Shown here piece after piece: positions 36,290 through 48,450 of a stretch of DNA of 64,000 bases. The DNA is from Telmatactis stephensoni. Its lineage: Eukaryota > Cnidaria > Anthozoa > Actiniaria > Isophelliidae. Numbering within the stretch: position 1 is the stretch's first letter; the number at the start of each line of letters is the position of its first letter. Under the pieces are notes generated by a model. That model had not been told where the DNA came from and ran no database searches. It worked only from the letters and a program-made list of their open reading frames with translations. A program made the position numbers and the translations under genes. The stretch is from the NCBI GenBank assembly GCA_029948255.1, contig JALIZF010001867.1, forward strand, positions 186,001 through 250,000, read 5' to 3'.

Positions 36290-36405
36290 CCGTATAAACG
36301 GCACTTTTAGTCTAAGACACGCAGTGTTCTGAGCCGCTCCTCGATAAGGCGCGCGCGTCTTAGACTAAAAGTGCCGTTTATGCGGAAACGTCTTATATGA
36401 CGCGT
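36290..36405. mobile_element. Hairpin MITE
   Basis: Arms ACGGCACTTTTAGTCTAAGA (36298) and TCTTAGACTAAAAGTGCCGT (36358) are exact inverses around a GC-rich loop. Confidence 0.85.
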
Positions 36406-36673
36406 CTTATGTATAAGGCACATCAAGAGACCATAATAAAGTGATTTAGCAAACGCGACACGACGCGAAAACAGGACGTTAGATGACGAATTTATCACAT
36501 TCGTTCGTTGCGTGACAATCGTGACAACGTCGCGAAGCCACGTTCAGGACGCCATGTTGCTTGTTTTCACGTCCTCTTTTTGACGTCGGCGACGTCAACG
36601 GTCATTTCGAACAAAATTCGTCAGCGCGCGGCGTCCTCTTTAACGTCACGTCGTGTTTGGTAAATCAATCTAA

Positions 36674-36822
36674 TAGAGCAGATTTCGTATGAGTGTGAAA
36701 CGGACCGCGCCGTGCCGTAACCGTATCAGTGCCGTGATCTCTATAAAAACATTCGAAATTTCTGCCGTAACCGTGCCGTGACCGTGCGGTGCCGTTTTCA
36801 CAGTCATACAAAATCTACTCTA
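36674..36822. mobile_element. MITE family A, copy 3
   Basis: Ends AGAGCAGATTTCGTATGAGT and AGTCATACAAAATCTACTCT; the interior has GCCGTAACCGTGCCGTGACC around the central CTATAAAAACATTCGAAATT. Same structure as copies 1 and 2. Confidence 0.88.
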
Positions 36823-37419
36823 GTAAGAGAGCGAGACTCACTATTTATGTCAGTGCGACGTTCGTGGCGACTAAAGCTATTTTTAGTAACTTCGCTATTG
36901 CGCGCGCAATTAAGGTCGCTTGCGCGCAATGGCGTTTAAAACAAGACGCTATAATAGCGTTCACTTGGGCTATACGAGGAAGCTCGAGTAACAAAGCTTG
37001 CTTGCAAAGGCCACTTGGGTAATTTTGCACACCTGCATGCTCAGTCTACGACAGGCAGCCCAGTAATGAACCTATCTCATAAAGATTTGGAGTTGATATT
37101 TACTTCTTATTAACCGAAAGCGCGGTTATTACGGAAAAATATAAGACCTCTTGACTTTAGTTTCAGCTGAATTTGTATGGGCTTCTTGCGCGTAGAATCA
37201 ACAAACTAACAAGCTTGTATGAATATTCCAAACTTTAAGATTGTTTAAAGTACTTAACTTGACAGACGTTTTAAGCCTTCAAACTTGCGTCAAGATTGTT
37301 CTTGAAATGGGAATTCAGTTTTGATGATCATCCAGCAAAAGAGAAAACTGTAAAATCCATAAACAGTTATTGGCGTAACTTCTTGACTTTGCAAAGAGCC
37401 CTTATGCATTTAGAAATAT

Positions 37420-37795
37420 TCACGGAAATTTATTCTTTTATTTACTCTTTCTCTGTTTATTTATGAAATTATTCTTACGGTTACTGGACTTTGATTGGTT
37501 CTCCTATTTCCCCAAGGGTTTGGAACAGTCTATTAGCATCACAATGAAACTTCGTCCGAATAGACTACCCCAATTAGACATTAAAATCATTAAGTGTCTA
37601 GGTAGCGCAGCGGTCTAAGGTGATATCTAAAGGTATGGATTAGGGTCCGGATATCGTCTCCCTCCCTGGCCTTCGGGCTAAGTCAACTGTTTTATTTAGC
37701 ACCCGGGATAGCGTGGATGGGGCCGAAATCTTCATCCGTAACGTAAATCGATTCGATGTCTCAGCTTCTATGAATGTCTCGGGAGAATCGTCCCA
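37420..37795 (+). mobile_element. tRNA-like (SINE-type) repeat, copy 2
   Basis: A-box-like TAGCGCAGCGG at 37603-37613 and B-box-like GGTCCGGATAT at 37644-37654. The flanks match copy 1 closely (GCGTGGATGGG, TCGATTCGATGTCTCAGCTT). Confidence 0.65.
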
Positions 37796-38535
37796 AATTT
37801 CATTTTTAGCTTTTTCCTATTTTTCAATTATCTGGTTATTTTTTCCCCATTTCCGGGGGTTCCGATTTAAGGAATATGTATAGGTCGGAATATTTTTCTT
37901 TTTTTCCCTTTTTTCCCTTCCTTTTTACTTTCTTTTTTCTTTTTCGGTTTCTTGATACTTAGATTTTAGCATTTTTAGTAATTTTTGAGTATTTTAATTT
38001 TTTTGCAATCTGTTCTAATATATTAAGTTGCATCATTATTAATTAATTCAAATTTTGTTCTATTTATTTCTCGAATATGTTACCGATTTTTACTTGACTG
38101 GTTTGTATGGTAAACGTGTTTGTGAGAGATTTTAATAGTCTTCTTTGTTTCTAATTTTAATAGCAATATCCCTGCCAATATAGTGCCTCTGTCAATTTAG
38201 ACTCTTTTGAGTTTAATACTCTTTTGAGTTAATTAAAGGTACATTTTAGAATGAGGAAATTGTCCTTCAGCAGCATATGGAAGTATTAATTATTAATCAT
38301 TAATTATTAGGCAGGGTTGAGGCCGTACCTACAGTGATTCGTTCTTTAATAAACTTAAACTTTCGTCAGTAATAAACTTCAGCTTTCACCGACTAAAGCT
38401 TAAGTTTATTAAAGAACGAATCACAGTAGTGTTATCGAGCCTCGCCTTGGTCTGTGAGCGAACTCGGCGAATGAATGAAAAGATGAATCAACGTCGAACG
38501 AATGAATAAATGAGCGAACAAACCACAGGCACTCC

Positions 38536-38647
38536 TGACCGTACCAGTTACGGTCAATGCACGGTACAGTTACGGCAAGAATTTCGAATGTTTTTAGACA
38601 TTACGTACGGTATGGTCAGTTTCCCACTCATACGAAAACTGCTCTAA
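38536..38647. mobile_element. MITE family A, partial copy
   Basis: Has the GTACCAGTTACGGTCAATGC interior, central TTCGAATGTTTTTAGA and right end CATACGAAAACTGCTCT; the left end is missing. Single-end fragments are also visible at 842-880 and 32219-32300. Confidence 0.7.
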
Positions 38648-38812
38648 GACCACCCAACAGACCATAATAATAGTCGCAAGGGAAATGCCGAAAGCAAACG
38701 GTCCCGTCCGCACGCACGTCAAAAATCAAACCTTGCGCGCGATGGCAAAGGTACTAAAAATAGCCTTAGTCGCCACAAACATCGCACAGACATCAATACT
38801 GAGTTTCGCTCT

Positions 38813-38973
38813 CTTAGGGCCGGTTCACACTAGCGACATAAGCATAAGCGCAAGCAACATACGCAGACTCAGTAGTGCATTTATCATTTAGGTTTGAGAA
38901 AAAACAAAAACTTCTAATGAGCAGTATGCTATTGCGTCTGCGTCTGCTTATGCGGTGTGTGAACCGGCCCTAA
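38813..38973. mobile_element. MITE with TTAGGGCCGGTTCACAC ends
   Basis: TTAGGGCCGGTTCACAC (38813) and GTGTGAACCGGCCCTAA (38957) are exact inverses; the interior repeats GCATAAGC/GCTTATGC words. Fragments with GTGTGAACCGG occur at about 39030 and 52205. Confidence 0.88.
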
Positions 38974-39864
38974 GAAACAAAAAGTTTCCATTTTCTCATG
39001 CTTATGCTTATGACGTTATGTTGCGCGTGTGAACCGGTAAAAAAACGTTTATGCTTATGTCGTAAATCATTTGACGAGACCGTAACGTGAATTGATGATA
39101 TGCTAAGAGATACACCGGCTAATTTCAGTAACACACATTTTAATACAAATTTTCACACAGTGAAAGTGAAAGTAGCAGTGGTTCTCTAGCGAATTACCCT
39201 GGAGTTCAGTGGTTTTTAACTCACTCTCAGGGTTATCTCCGCAGTTTTTATTTGACATTTTTATATTTTAGGCCCACAGGTAGCCCAAACGTAGCATCAG
39301 CGGATCGTGACGTCATGGTTTCTCGATTAATCTTTGAATGCTTGTAGAATTACTTCAAAGCATCTTCTAAGATATCTTCATAACATTAGTCTGATAGAGA
39401 AAATTCAAAGCGCCTAAAATTGCTCAAAAACTCGAATTGTTGGCAATATTTATACATTAAAGCCTTCTATAACTATCAGACTGCTGTCATGAAGATATCT
39501 TAGAAGATGTTATATGCTTTGAAGTGATTCTAGAAGCACATTCCTGATATCATATGAAAATTTAAAGATTAATCGATGCTGAGTTTTGGGCTACCTGTGT
39601 TAGGCCTAAGAATTTGTGCCATGAAAAAATAAAAGACAGACAAAAAATACCAGTAAGAATCCCTAGAGTGCATGAGTCAAAGCCTTTTGTACCCAGGGTA
39701 CTTACTTGTAAATGGACTACCATTGTAAAAGATATTTACAAGAGTGTTTTAACCAATTAATATAAATCGTTCAATAAAACTCTGAGTTCAGTTTCCGGCT
39801 AGGTCCGGTTAGCACGAATACTTTGCCGGTATTCATGTAATAAAAAAAAACAGTTGTATCCACT

Positions 39865-42800
39865 TCACAAAACTTCTTCTACGAAGAATGCACCCCAGAA
39901 GAAAGCGCGATCTTGTGCATGAAGACGCCGAGATAACTCTTTGAGTCGTCTTAAAGTGCCATTGTCAACAAGCTTGGAAGATGGCGATCTTGGAGTCTGA
40001 TAATTCCAGTAGGCAATTCGACTGTTTTTGCGACATTTTTCAATGATGGCTTCAAAAAGTCGGTTGGTGTCACTATCACTCATGTACTCAAAGATGTCAC
40101 TAAGATTAACCTGTGAAATGCAAGACGAAATTGTTACACAAAGTTCAATTTTTCAGACGTTTCCCTTCGCATGGAATGCAGAGGAAAAAACCGGGGGAGA
40201 CTAGTGCAAGCACTCTAACCTCGGTGTTCTAGAAAGAATCAGCCAGAAGTATGCAGGGTAAGTTTATTCCCACTTCTAGAAACGATAATCACTACAAGGA
40301 CTGTACATTACCTTACTAATAGAATCAGGCTGACATTTGCTGACATAGGTTTCAACACTCTCAGTAACTACACGAAGTTTGTCAACAAGATCCTGCACGA
40401 GAAAGGATACAGTAAGAATCAAGCACGTATATAATAACATATCTAGTACTCATTAATTATTCACAAGGTAACCAGCCAACCAGACAGTGCTGTAATTCGG
40501 GTCACATGACGATACTGAAAACCCGGTCCAGTACTAGTAATGAATTAATTTTGTTCAAGTCCAAGGACTAGAACAAAATTAATTCAATTTACTCACGGGT
40601 CCCTGAAGGCGATATGGAATTGGAATCTCCGATCAAGAAACCTCAATACCAATCAGAGCCTTTTGAAAGCACTACACCAGCGTGTGCAAGACGAACTGCT
40701 TTTTTACCGTTGCAGGACTTACGGTGAAGGAAAAGAAAGTGTACGGGTTTTATCAGATAAAAGATAATTCTGATTTTAGCTGACATCATTCAACGATAAC
40801 CATGTTACTAGGATGCACCAAGTAGTCATGAGTTGTTTACTTGAGAGTATGCATTGTTCAAAATATTTTTGACACATTGTCCCCTCCTCTAGAGAGATTT
40901 GTTATGGACAGATGGATGAAAGAATAAACCCCCAACTAACTAGATCCTTTCCATTTATAAATGATAATATACGTGTACCTATTATGAAGACATTGCTAGA
41001 AGCCAAAAGATATTGTGCCACATCGGGACCATTAACCTTCTTTTAAGGATGTTCAATACCTTGAGTCTTCCAAAATTTTCTTCGTGTAAATATGGCGGGA
41101 GTTTATGCTTTATGTCATCGTATTTCACTCTAGAGCTTCTAAGAAACAAATCCAAGTAGACGTTGTCCTTAACAGGTATGTCTTGACACACATGACAAAA
41201 CCTTTTCCACAAACTCAACATCAGCTGCTCCTCGTCGTTGGATACGTACTTGTACTGTTCTGGGTCACGACCAGACTTTGAAACCCTCTCTCTTCCTAGC
41301 ACACGACTGAAATGAAAACGATATAGCAATTATGTATACATATATAGAAGTAGTTTATTCTTTCCTCCCTTTGCAATATTTAGCACTATCACTTGTGTTT
41401 TTGATTGCCTCCTTCTGGTCCCGATTTGGTCATACAATACACTAAAGCACTGGAGGTTTCGCGTCATTCTCCCTTGAGGTTTCTTTGTCTACAAGTCTGT
41501 CAATTCTTTATCTATATCCCTTAATTTCTTCGAATACAAAACCGCTGATGTAGTTATTTTGTTCGTCATAAATGCGTGCTATAAATTGAATATGAAGGTC
41601 TACCTTAACCACTGCTGTAGATCTTCAAGTGGCAGCTCATGGAATGCGTTACGTTGATCACTCATATTTAGAGCATTTAAAAACTGATCAACTTTGGCCT
41701 CCGACACACATTCTGGGAGGCTTTCTTGGATACTATCAAAGTACGAGTCCAGTTTGCCAATACTGCACAATCCTTGTTCTATTATGTGAGTTCGTTCATC
41801 CCAAAACTCCTGCAAAGACAGATTTATTGAAGAAAATTGTTTTTGACGTGAATATGGAAATTTTCCATATCAATAAAATTATTCACTAAAATAGTTCAAA
41901 GTCATAAACATGCACGAGGATTTGCAAATAACCAAAGCGTCACAAGAACCTCTTGCAAGTACCGTTGTATACAACAGTCACAGAAACAGAATTGAGCTCT
42001 ACATCTGCTAGCATCACTGCGCGACAGAAATCACAAATTCGATTGTGTAGATGGTATAAAGATATGGCAAAATCTTGGTGCGCATAATGCATGTTACGCG
42101 TAGTGTTAAGAGCAAGAAACTTTGCAACATGCTGGTACTCGAGTACCGTAACCCAACGTTTTACCTTGGCGTACTGTGGTAACTGGAGTTCTTGATAAAG
42201 TTCCAACCTAACATAACGAATTCGAATTATCATTAACACTAGAGTGCTTACAATATATCTGTGAAAAAGTTAGCTAACTAAATTGTACTAAATTGCGCGA
42301 AATCCTTTGTTTTCTATTGTTTAATTAGTGCAAATTAGTGCAATTTCTTACAAAGTTTTGCACGGATATATTGTAAGCACTCTAGTTGTTTCGACAAAAA
42401 GGATGCATTGAACAAAAGAAATATAGGAAAGGAAAAAGAAAAAAATTAAATGCCCAGTCACATGATGCAACTTTTCCTTAAACTTGTTCACTCTAGTAAC
42501 TGTTTCTTCAACTATTGCGCTCAATGTTGTCAGCAACGCGCATCAAAGTTGCACGGGTGTAGAGATACTCTCTTAGGCAAGCAAGACAAGACGACAGGTA
42601 TGGGGAAATAAGCAAGGACAGGGCTACTGGTTTTATCTCTCTGCATCTCTGCAGTACCAACCTTTTTTTAGAGCTTTTAACTCCAATCAATTCCAGAAAA
42701 TGACAATGTTGCTCAAATTGGCGGATTGCTGCTATCTTGAGCTCGAGAACTGCATTCTGGGCAGGGCTCATATCAATTGCAGCTTAAAAATGAAGGACAA

Positions 42801-44693
42801 ATACACGTCTTTGTAATGTTACATTACAGGTATATATCACTAATTAAGCAATACAAGATAGTTTTCTATGACTCTATCGGTGAAAAAGAGCATGCATGAT
42901 GTTGGAAAAACACGAGAAAAGTTTGAAAATCACGAGCCGTAGGTTTTAAACAATTTCCATGTGTTGAATAACGTTTGTTTGCTTTTTCAGTTTTGTTTTT
43001 GAATTTCCATCCAACGGGTATGGTCTCGTGATCATTTAACACTTATTGACTGGGACCGAGGGAAACAGTATGTTTTGTGGTCCCGAGACCGCCAATATTT
43101 CCCGAGGCGGAGCCGAGGGAAACATTGGCGGTCGAGGGACCACAAAATATACTGCTTTCCCGAGGTCCCAGTCAATAAGTGTTTTGTTATATACCAACTG
43201 TCAAAGAACAAAATAAAAAGCAAAACGTCGTTGCCTACAGTTAAAGTTTTTAATCAAAATTCACACAAAACTGACATTTTTTCACACATAGTTTTTCGGA
43301 GAATTGTTGCAGCTCTTTTGGTGACATTCCTGGTTGGTTATCATCTTTTTCTCGGAATAAATGTTGTATATTGGTCTTAAAAGTTTGACAATAAACACGA
43401 GTTTTACCTCATTCATGTCCGAATGAATGAATTTGTAAACGCGCGCTGCCAAAAACCTACCTTCAAAGCTCAATCAACTTCCGGTTTTGTTATTACCGGT
43501 CAATAAAACTCACAGTTGCCCGCTGAGAGTTGTTGCTGGGGAAACAGCAAAATTTGTTGACGTTCACGTGATGCGCTCTCGCCCAATCAGAGCACGGAAA
43601 ACATTGACTTTGACAGTTGGTATATAACAAATCTGTATACTGACTGCCGTGAGTACCAGAAAAGCCATCACCAAAAATAACATATACACAATATTACATA
43701 CAGTTATTTTATATATAGTTCTTACTGATGCTTCGGGGATTTTTCAGGAGTAAATTCAAGACATTATCTCCAGCACTGTAAAAGAGTGAAAAGAAATGCA
43801 ATTAATCAGCGCCATCAGTTTTGTCACAAATATACATCAGGGTTCATTTAATTGTTCTAAAGCAGGGGTGCTTACCATTTACACGAATCCATTCGTTTGC
43901 TAATGGTAAAAAAGAGCGGGAAACTTGACTTTCGACAAATGGTACACGCGTCTATCGGAAGAACCGAAAAGAGCGGGAAAAGTGAATTAGCTCAACCGGA
44001 ATTTCCGGTTTTTCCGGGTAAATGGTAATAAGCACCCCAGGTTAGCGATAGCCCAGGATTAAATCTATGAAGAAAATCAATGAGGTTTATCCCGGGTTAG
44101 CGTACGTATGATCCACTTACGAACAACTAACTCCAGAATTATAGAGCGTTTACATAATTTTGACAAGCGGGTTCTGGAGTTTTTTTCGGAAGTTCGAAAG
44201 TTCAAATCCTATTTTGGAAGCGCACAACGAATAGTTGGCGGACTTCCCAAGCAAATTCGGAAATATTTTAGCATCGAGTCTCTTGGCATTCATGGTTCAA
44301 GTTGGCAATTCCATTTTAATGATTGAAATTACAAACTTCTTTGGGCAGAGCGCTGCATTGCATGTGATGCGGCGACTCCTTTTCAGTGCAAACTTTGTTT
44401 ATGTAACGAATTTCCTATCTTCCAATGAAACTTCAAAATCCGCATAAAAAGCACTGTACATTACTCTCCTTTTTAGACTGTCTAGTCGTTTCTACGTTTC
44501 TACGCTACGCTTTGAATGCGCATGTACATTGCTAGTTCGAGATGCTTTAAAGAAGTTGCCATAGTAACCTTGTAATGGACATGATGTCATCATCCTCGTT
44601 TACTTGCAGTCCTTCAGCGAGTATTGCCCAGTCCTCCCACACTCGACTGTACCTAATTACCGACAAATCAATGACCTTGGAAATTTTGCTCAT
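39865..44693 (-). CDS. DUF3419 / BtaA-family aminocarboxypropyl-transferase-like protein
   Basis: BtaA-family enzymes move the 3-amino-3-carboxypropyl group of S-adenosylmethionine to diacylglycerol, the first step to betaine lipids such as DGTS. Exons: 44693-44569, 43775-43726, 42782-42662, 42207-42165, 41809-41604, 41306-41060, 40392-40312, 40110-39865. Lengths sum to 1,119 nt with every phase matching, giving 372 aa. Motifs: VWEDWAIL near the N-terminus; an SAM-binding loop SITSAGDNVL (about 40-49); AIDMSPAQNAVLELK (about 58-72); a C-terminal NLSDIFEYMS and SRIAYWNYQTPRS, the conserved DUF3419 end. There is no BtaB-type methyltransferase domain as in fungal BTA1. The lipid substrate in an animal is inferred, not shown. 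Confidence 0.88.
42238..42385. mobile_element. MITE in DUF3419 gene intron
   Basis: ACTAGAGTGCTTACAATATA (42238) and TATATTGTAAGCACTCTAGT (42366) are exact inverses. The inner CCTTTGTTTTCTATTGTTTA word is shared with sequences near 46520 (inverse), 48650 and 48940. Confidence 0.88.
43032..43190. mobile_element. Long palindromic MITE in DUF3419 gene intron
   Basis: AACACTTATTGACTGGGACC (43038) mirrors GTCCCAGTCAATAAGTGTT (43165); inner TTTTGTGGTCCCGAGACCGCC pairs across a GCGGAGCCGAGG loop. Similar GAG-rich loops occur in the 48965 and 51540 palindromes. Confidence 0.88.
43184..43632. mobile_element. Element with TGTTATATACCAACTGTCAA ends
   Basis: TGTTATATACCAACTGTCAA (43185) is mirrored by TTGACAGTTGGTATATAACA (43611). 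About 450 bp, no transposase. It abuts or encloses the end of the preceding palindrome, so the two insertions are linked. Confidence 0.75.
43862..44041. mobile_element. MITE with GGGGTGCTTACCATTTAC ends
   Basis: GGGGTGCTTACCATTTAC (43866) and GTAAATGGTAATAAGCACCCC (44018) are inverses; inner GAGCGGGAAA is repeated. In the first intron of the DUF3419 gene. Confidence 0.82.
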
Positions 44694-44822
44694 CTTCACA
44701 GAAAACAGCTGTCAGTCACTCAGCGTATCAATCTGAAAGATGAAGCCAATGAGATCACTTTAAACTTTTACTTTTAATTAAATTCACAATATTTAAATGT
44801 TATCTCAAGTATAATCTGTACC

Positions 44823-45099
44823 AAGAGACCATAATACTAAGAAAGCGAAACTCAGTATTGATGTCTGTGCGATGTTCGTGGCGCCTAAGGCTATTTTTAG
44901 TAATTTCGCCATCGCGCGCGCAATGCTCTCAACCAATTAGAATTTGATTTTTGACGTGCGCGCGGACGGGGCAGTTTGAATTCTTGTTTAAGTGCCTTGC
45001 GCGCGCGATGGCGAAGTTACTAAAAATAGCCTTAGGCGCCACGAACATGGCACAGACATCAATACTGAGTTTCGCTCACTTAGTATTATGGTCTCTTGT
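44823..45099. mobile_element. Foldback element, ends AAGAGACCATAAT
   Basis: Left arm of about 100 bp (AAGAGACCATAATACTAAGA, then CAGTATTGATGTCTGTGC) is inverted on the right, ending TTAGTATTATGGTCTCTT. The centre is GC-rich with GCGCGCGCAATG and CGCGCGCGATGGCG. Fragments occur at about 36830-36960 and 38650-38815. Confidence 0.85.
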
Positions 45100-45472
45100 C
45101 TGTACTTGGACGAAGTTTGTTTTTATTTCTCGATGCTGGACATTTTTTTTTCCTTTTGTCCCAAATCGAATTAGCATATTTTGGTGGCAACTTGATCTCA
45201 AGAAAATTGCTCCCCCTTTTGTTCAGGCCTCGCTACGTCCCTGACGCGAGATGCCTCAGGATGTAATGAATCATCAACATGGAAGTTGAAGCCGCCACGT
45301 ATAATGATGGGATGATTCGTTAACGCGAGATCTTCAATAATTAGTAAAAACCCGCATAATAGAACCTGTGACTTTCTGTGACAGGTTGAAATAATTTTAT
45401 ATAAAATGTATGTTTCAGTGTGGTTCTTATATAGGGCCTGTTCACATGATAGAAGTTGCCCCGGGTAGGCAG

Positions 45473-45995
45473 GATAATAATAATAATAATAATGTATTTG
45501 CTTGGTACGCATCTAAAAATCTCGATGCGTTTACAAAGACTACTTATATATATATATACATATTTAAAAAAGAATGTAAATATAATTTAAAGAATGTTTC
45601 AATTAAATGAATTATGAATATGTTTCTTTAAAGAAAAATGTTTTGAGTCTGGTTTTAAATATTTCAACTGATGCAGAGTTTCTAATATTTTCCGGTATAG
45701 AGTTCCAGAGTGTTGCGGCTGCGTAGGAGAAGGTACGCTGGCCATAAGTAACTGTATTTATCTTTGGAACATTAAGCAGTAACTTGTCAGACGATCGAAG
45801 AGAGCGGGTAGGTCGACGAACATCTATAAGTGCAGATAAGTAATCAGGTGCCAGGCCATTCAAGGACTTGTATACCAGTAACAAAATCTTAAATTTAATT
45901 CTACACTCGATGGGTAACCAGTGTAGATTACGTAGTGCATCAGATATATGTTCATATTTCTTAATTCCTGTAATCAGTCGTGCGGCAGAGTTCAT
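45473..45995 (-). pseudogene. 3' end of a CR1/L2-type non-LTR retrotransposon
   Basis: The frame 45995-45612 (minus strand, 127 aa with stop) contains RLITGIKKYEHISDALRNLH, LPIECRIKFKILLLVYKSLN, LAPDYLSALI and FSYAAATLWNSIPENIR, the characteristic end of CR1/L2/Rex-type ORF2 proteins after the reverse transcriptase. It ends in a TTA/ATA tail (45473-45495 on the plus strand), as expected at the 3' end of such elements. 5'-truncated. Confidence 0.9.
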
Positions 45996-48450
45996 TGTTC
46001 TCTGTAATTTGTCTAAGTCATGTGAAACGACATGACCCTAACTACCCGAGGTAAAGAAAACTAGCGTTCACATGTAATTTTGCAGCCTCAGAGGGCTAGT
46101 GTTAGGTGTTCGATTACCATCGCGTGTGGTCGCTAAATACTTACACAAACCAGCGGTTATCCGAGAACAACAAATCATGGCCCTATCCCCTAGGGATAGC
46201 CCTACTCTTTCGTTAACATGGGCTTATGTAAACAAAACGTGTCCATACCATGTAGGGGCACCCTAGCTTCAAGGTAGGGGAACCCCAGCCCCTAGGGGCA
46301 CCCTCTCTCGCATGTGAAACGAACTGCGTATAAAACAAAGGAGAGGGGAAACTCTACCACCTAAGGTAACCCTACTACATAGGGGCACCCTCTCTCATGT
46401 GAACGGCCCCTAAAGTCCACAGTGTACACTCCAAGACTGCAAAGGGTTTTGGTGGGAGTTTTCTAGTAATTAGCGTGATCGCACACTTAATCCATGAAAT
46501 TGTACTAGCTAAATGTTAAAGAACACTATTAAACAATGGCAAACAAGGGATTTTTTGCTATTTAGTATACTATTTAGATTTTGTAGTTTTCACGGGTTAA
46601 GTGCGATAACTCTAATGTACTTATAGAGTACAAACACTGAAAGTGTGCAATAGAGTGATGGCACTTAATCCGTGAAACAAAATCTAATAGTCATTGTTTC
46701 ACAGTCCGATGAAAATCACTCTACTAGATAAGCTACAACTAGATCTAATCAATTTAACACAATATGTCCCAGATCTGAATTTGGGAGAAATTCATTAAGG
46801 AGGCTGACCTGGGTTTCGAACAAGCTCACCTCACCGACTTTGAACGGCCATAACTCCCGTTATAGACCTCTATTTGGGTTCAACGTTTTGTGAACGACTA
46901 CCAAAAGATTGAATTGTGATAAAATGCAATTTTTAGGTGGATCAGAGCTCTTTTAGCCACCCCCCTGTGACGTCATGAAAAATGCTAATTGCGTATTTAG
47001 CCAAAATCTAGACTTGAACATTAGAAACAAACCACAGATTACTAATGTTTGAGGGTAGACCTATAGTCAGGCGGAGGTTGAAGGAAATCTATGAGAGCGT
47101 TTTTGAATAAATAGCGCCTCAATTTTTTCATCTCCAAAAAAATACATTTGTGTTTTCATTGCTTCGGCCACCATAAGCATTATGAGAAAAGCCAAATTTC
47201 CAAAATCGTTTTATGTTGTCTCATGCATACAGCCTAAAGCTACATCCTGGCAATTTTTTAGGCAAATCCCTTTATTCTTTATTTTTTGGCTTCACAATTT
47301 GTTATACACGATGAATTCTAAAAAGTGTTGCAATGCAAGTACATGTCTTTGCAAAGGGATTACTTGAAAACTAGTCGATGAATTTTTTTTTAACTTCTTT
47401 GATACAATATTCAGTAGTCATTCAAACTTTTCACTGGATTTTGTATGAAATAAAAGCCTCTGAACTTGTAAAAGAACAGCGAATGCACAGGGTATTTTTC
47501 CCGTTGCGAGCCAAGGTTCTATATGCAAATTTTGTATTGTTCAAGTTCTGCATAATTAGTCTAGTTCTTCACGCCTTGTGCTACGGTTCAATGCTGTCGT
47601 CCTGGTAATGAAAGCTAGATCACGCGAATCACTTTCAGTTTCTAATGAGAAAATTAAAGAAAAACAAAGAAAATAAAAAAACATTAAAGGAAAAGAAGAA
47701 AAGGAAAGGAAAGAAAAAGAGACACCAAAGCGAAAACTCAAATACGGACAAAATAATACACGAGGAATAATACTGAAATTTCAAACGCTACATGTCGGTT
47801 TGTTGAGGGGAAAATTAACACAGTAGTTCCATTGTCCTTGACTTATCTTGTGTTTCCTTGTTTAGTGAAGTAACTTATCCCTGTAAGAATGTTCAAGTGG
47901 CCTAGCTTCTATTAGCTCATTAGAAACCCTCCTGCTCAGGCAACGTTATCCGATTTCAGTTAATAGTCTTGAAAGACATCAATAGAACGAAGCTCCTTCT
48001 AGTGTATATCTTAGGGACATTTAAGAAATCTCAATCGGCCATGATGTGCACAATTGTAAGCTTGGAAATATTGAGCTTTATTGGATATTGGCTGTTGTTA
48101 TGAATTCAATTCCGTCAGAGAGTATACATCTTTATGGTCCTTTATATTCCTTTTGATTCCTTCTGTTCTTTATATATATTCCTACGATATAAATTTATAT
48201 TCAACCTTTTTCACTGAAATGTTTTCAAAAATGTGTTCATCAATATATCTATATTTGTCTATTCATAACTAATTCATTTTACACCATGATGCCTTTGTCC
48301 CTCATTCTCTGCTCTAAAGCATTGTTGTGCTTGTCGATTATAACAGTGAAATGAAATCGTTTCCGTCTGGACGGAGCCTTAGTGATTTACTCTAAAAATA
48401 GTACCAATGAAACAATGAAAAAGGAAGGTGATTTTGTAACTTATTACCTA

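Larger units (their letters stand above)
34827..39864. other. Repeat-rich intergenic region
   Basis: About 5 kb without a recognisable host gene. It contains two copies of a tRNA-like repeat, a reverse-transcriptase fragment, several inverted-repeat elements (listed separately) and pyrimidine-rich tracts (35840-35920, 37840-37950). The terminal word AAGAGACCATAAT recurs at about 35957, 36426 and 38657, matching the ends of the 44823-45099 element, so older copies of that family are probably buried here. Confidence 0.6.
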
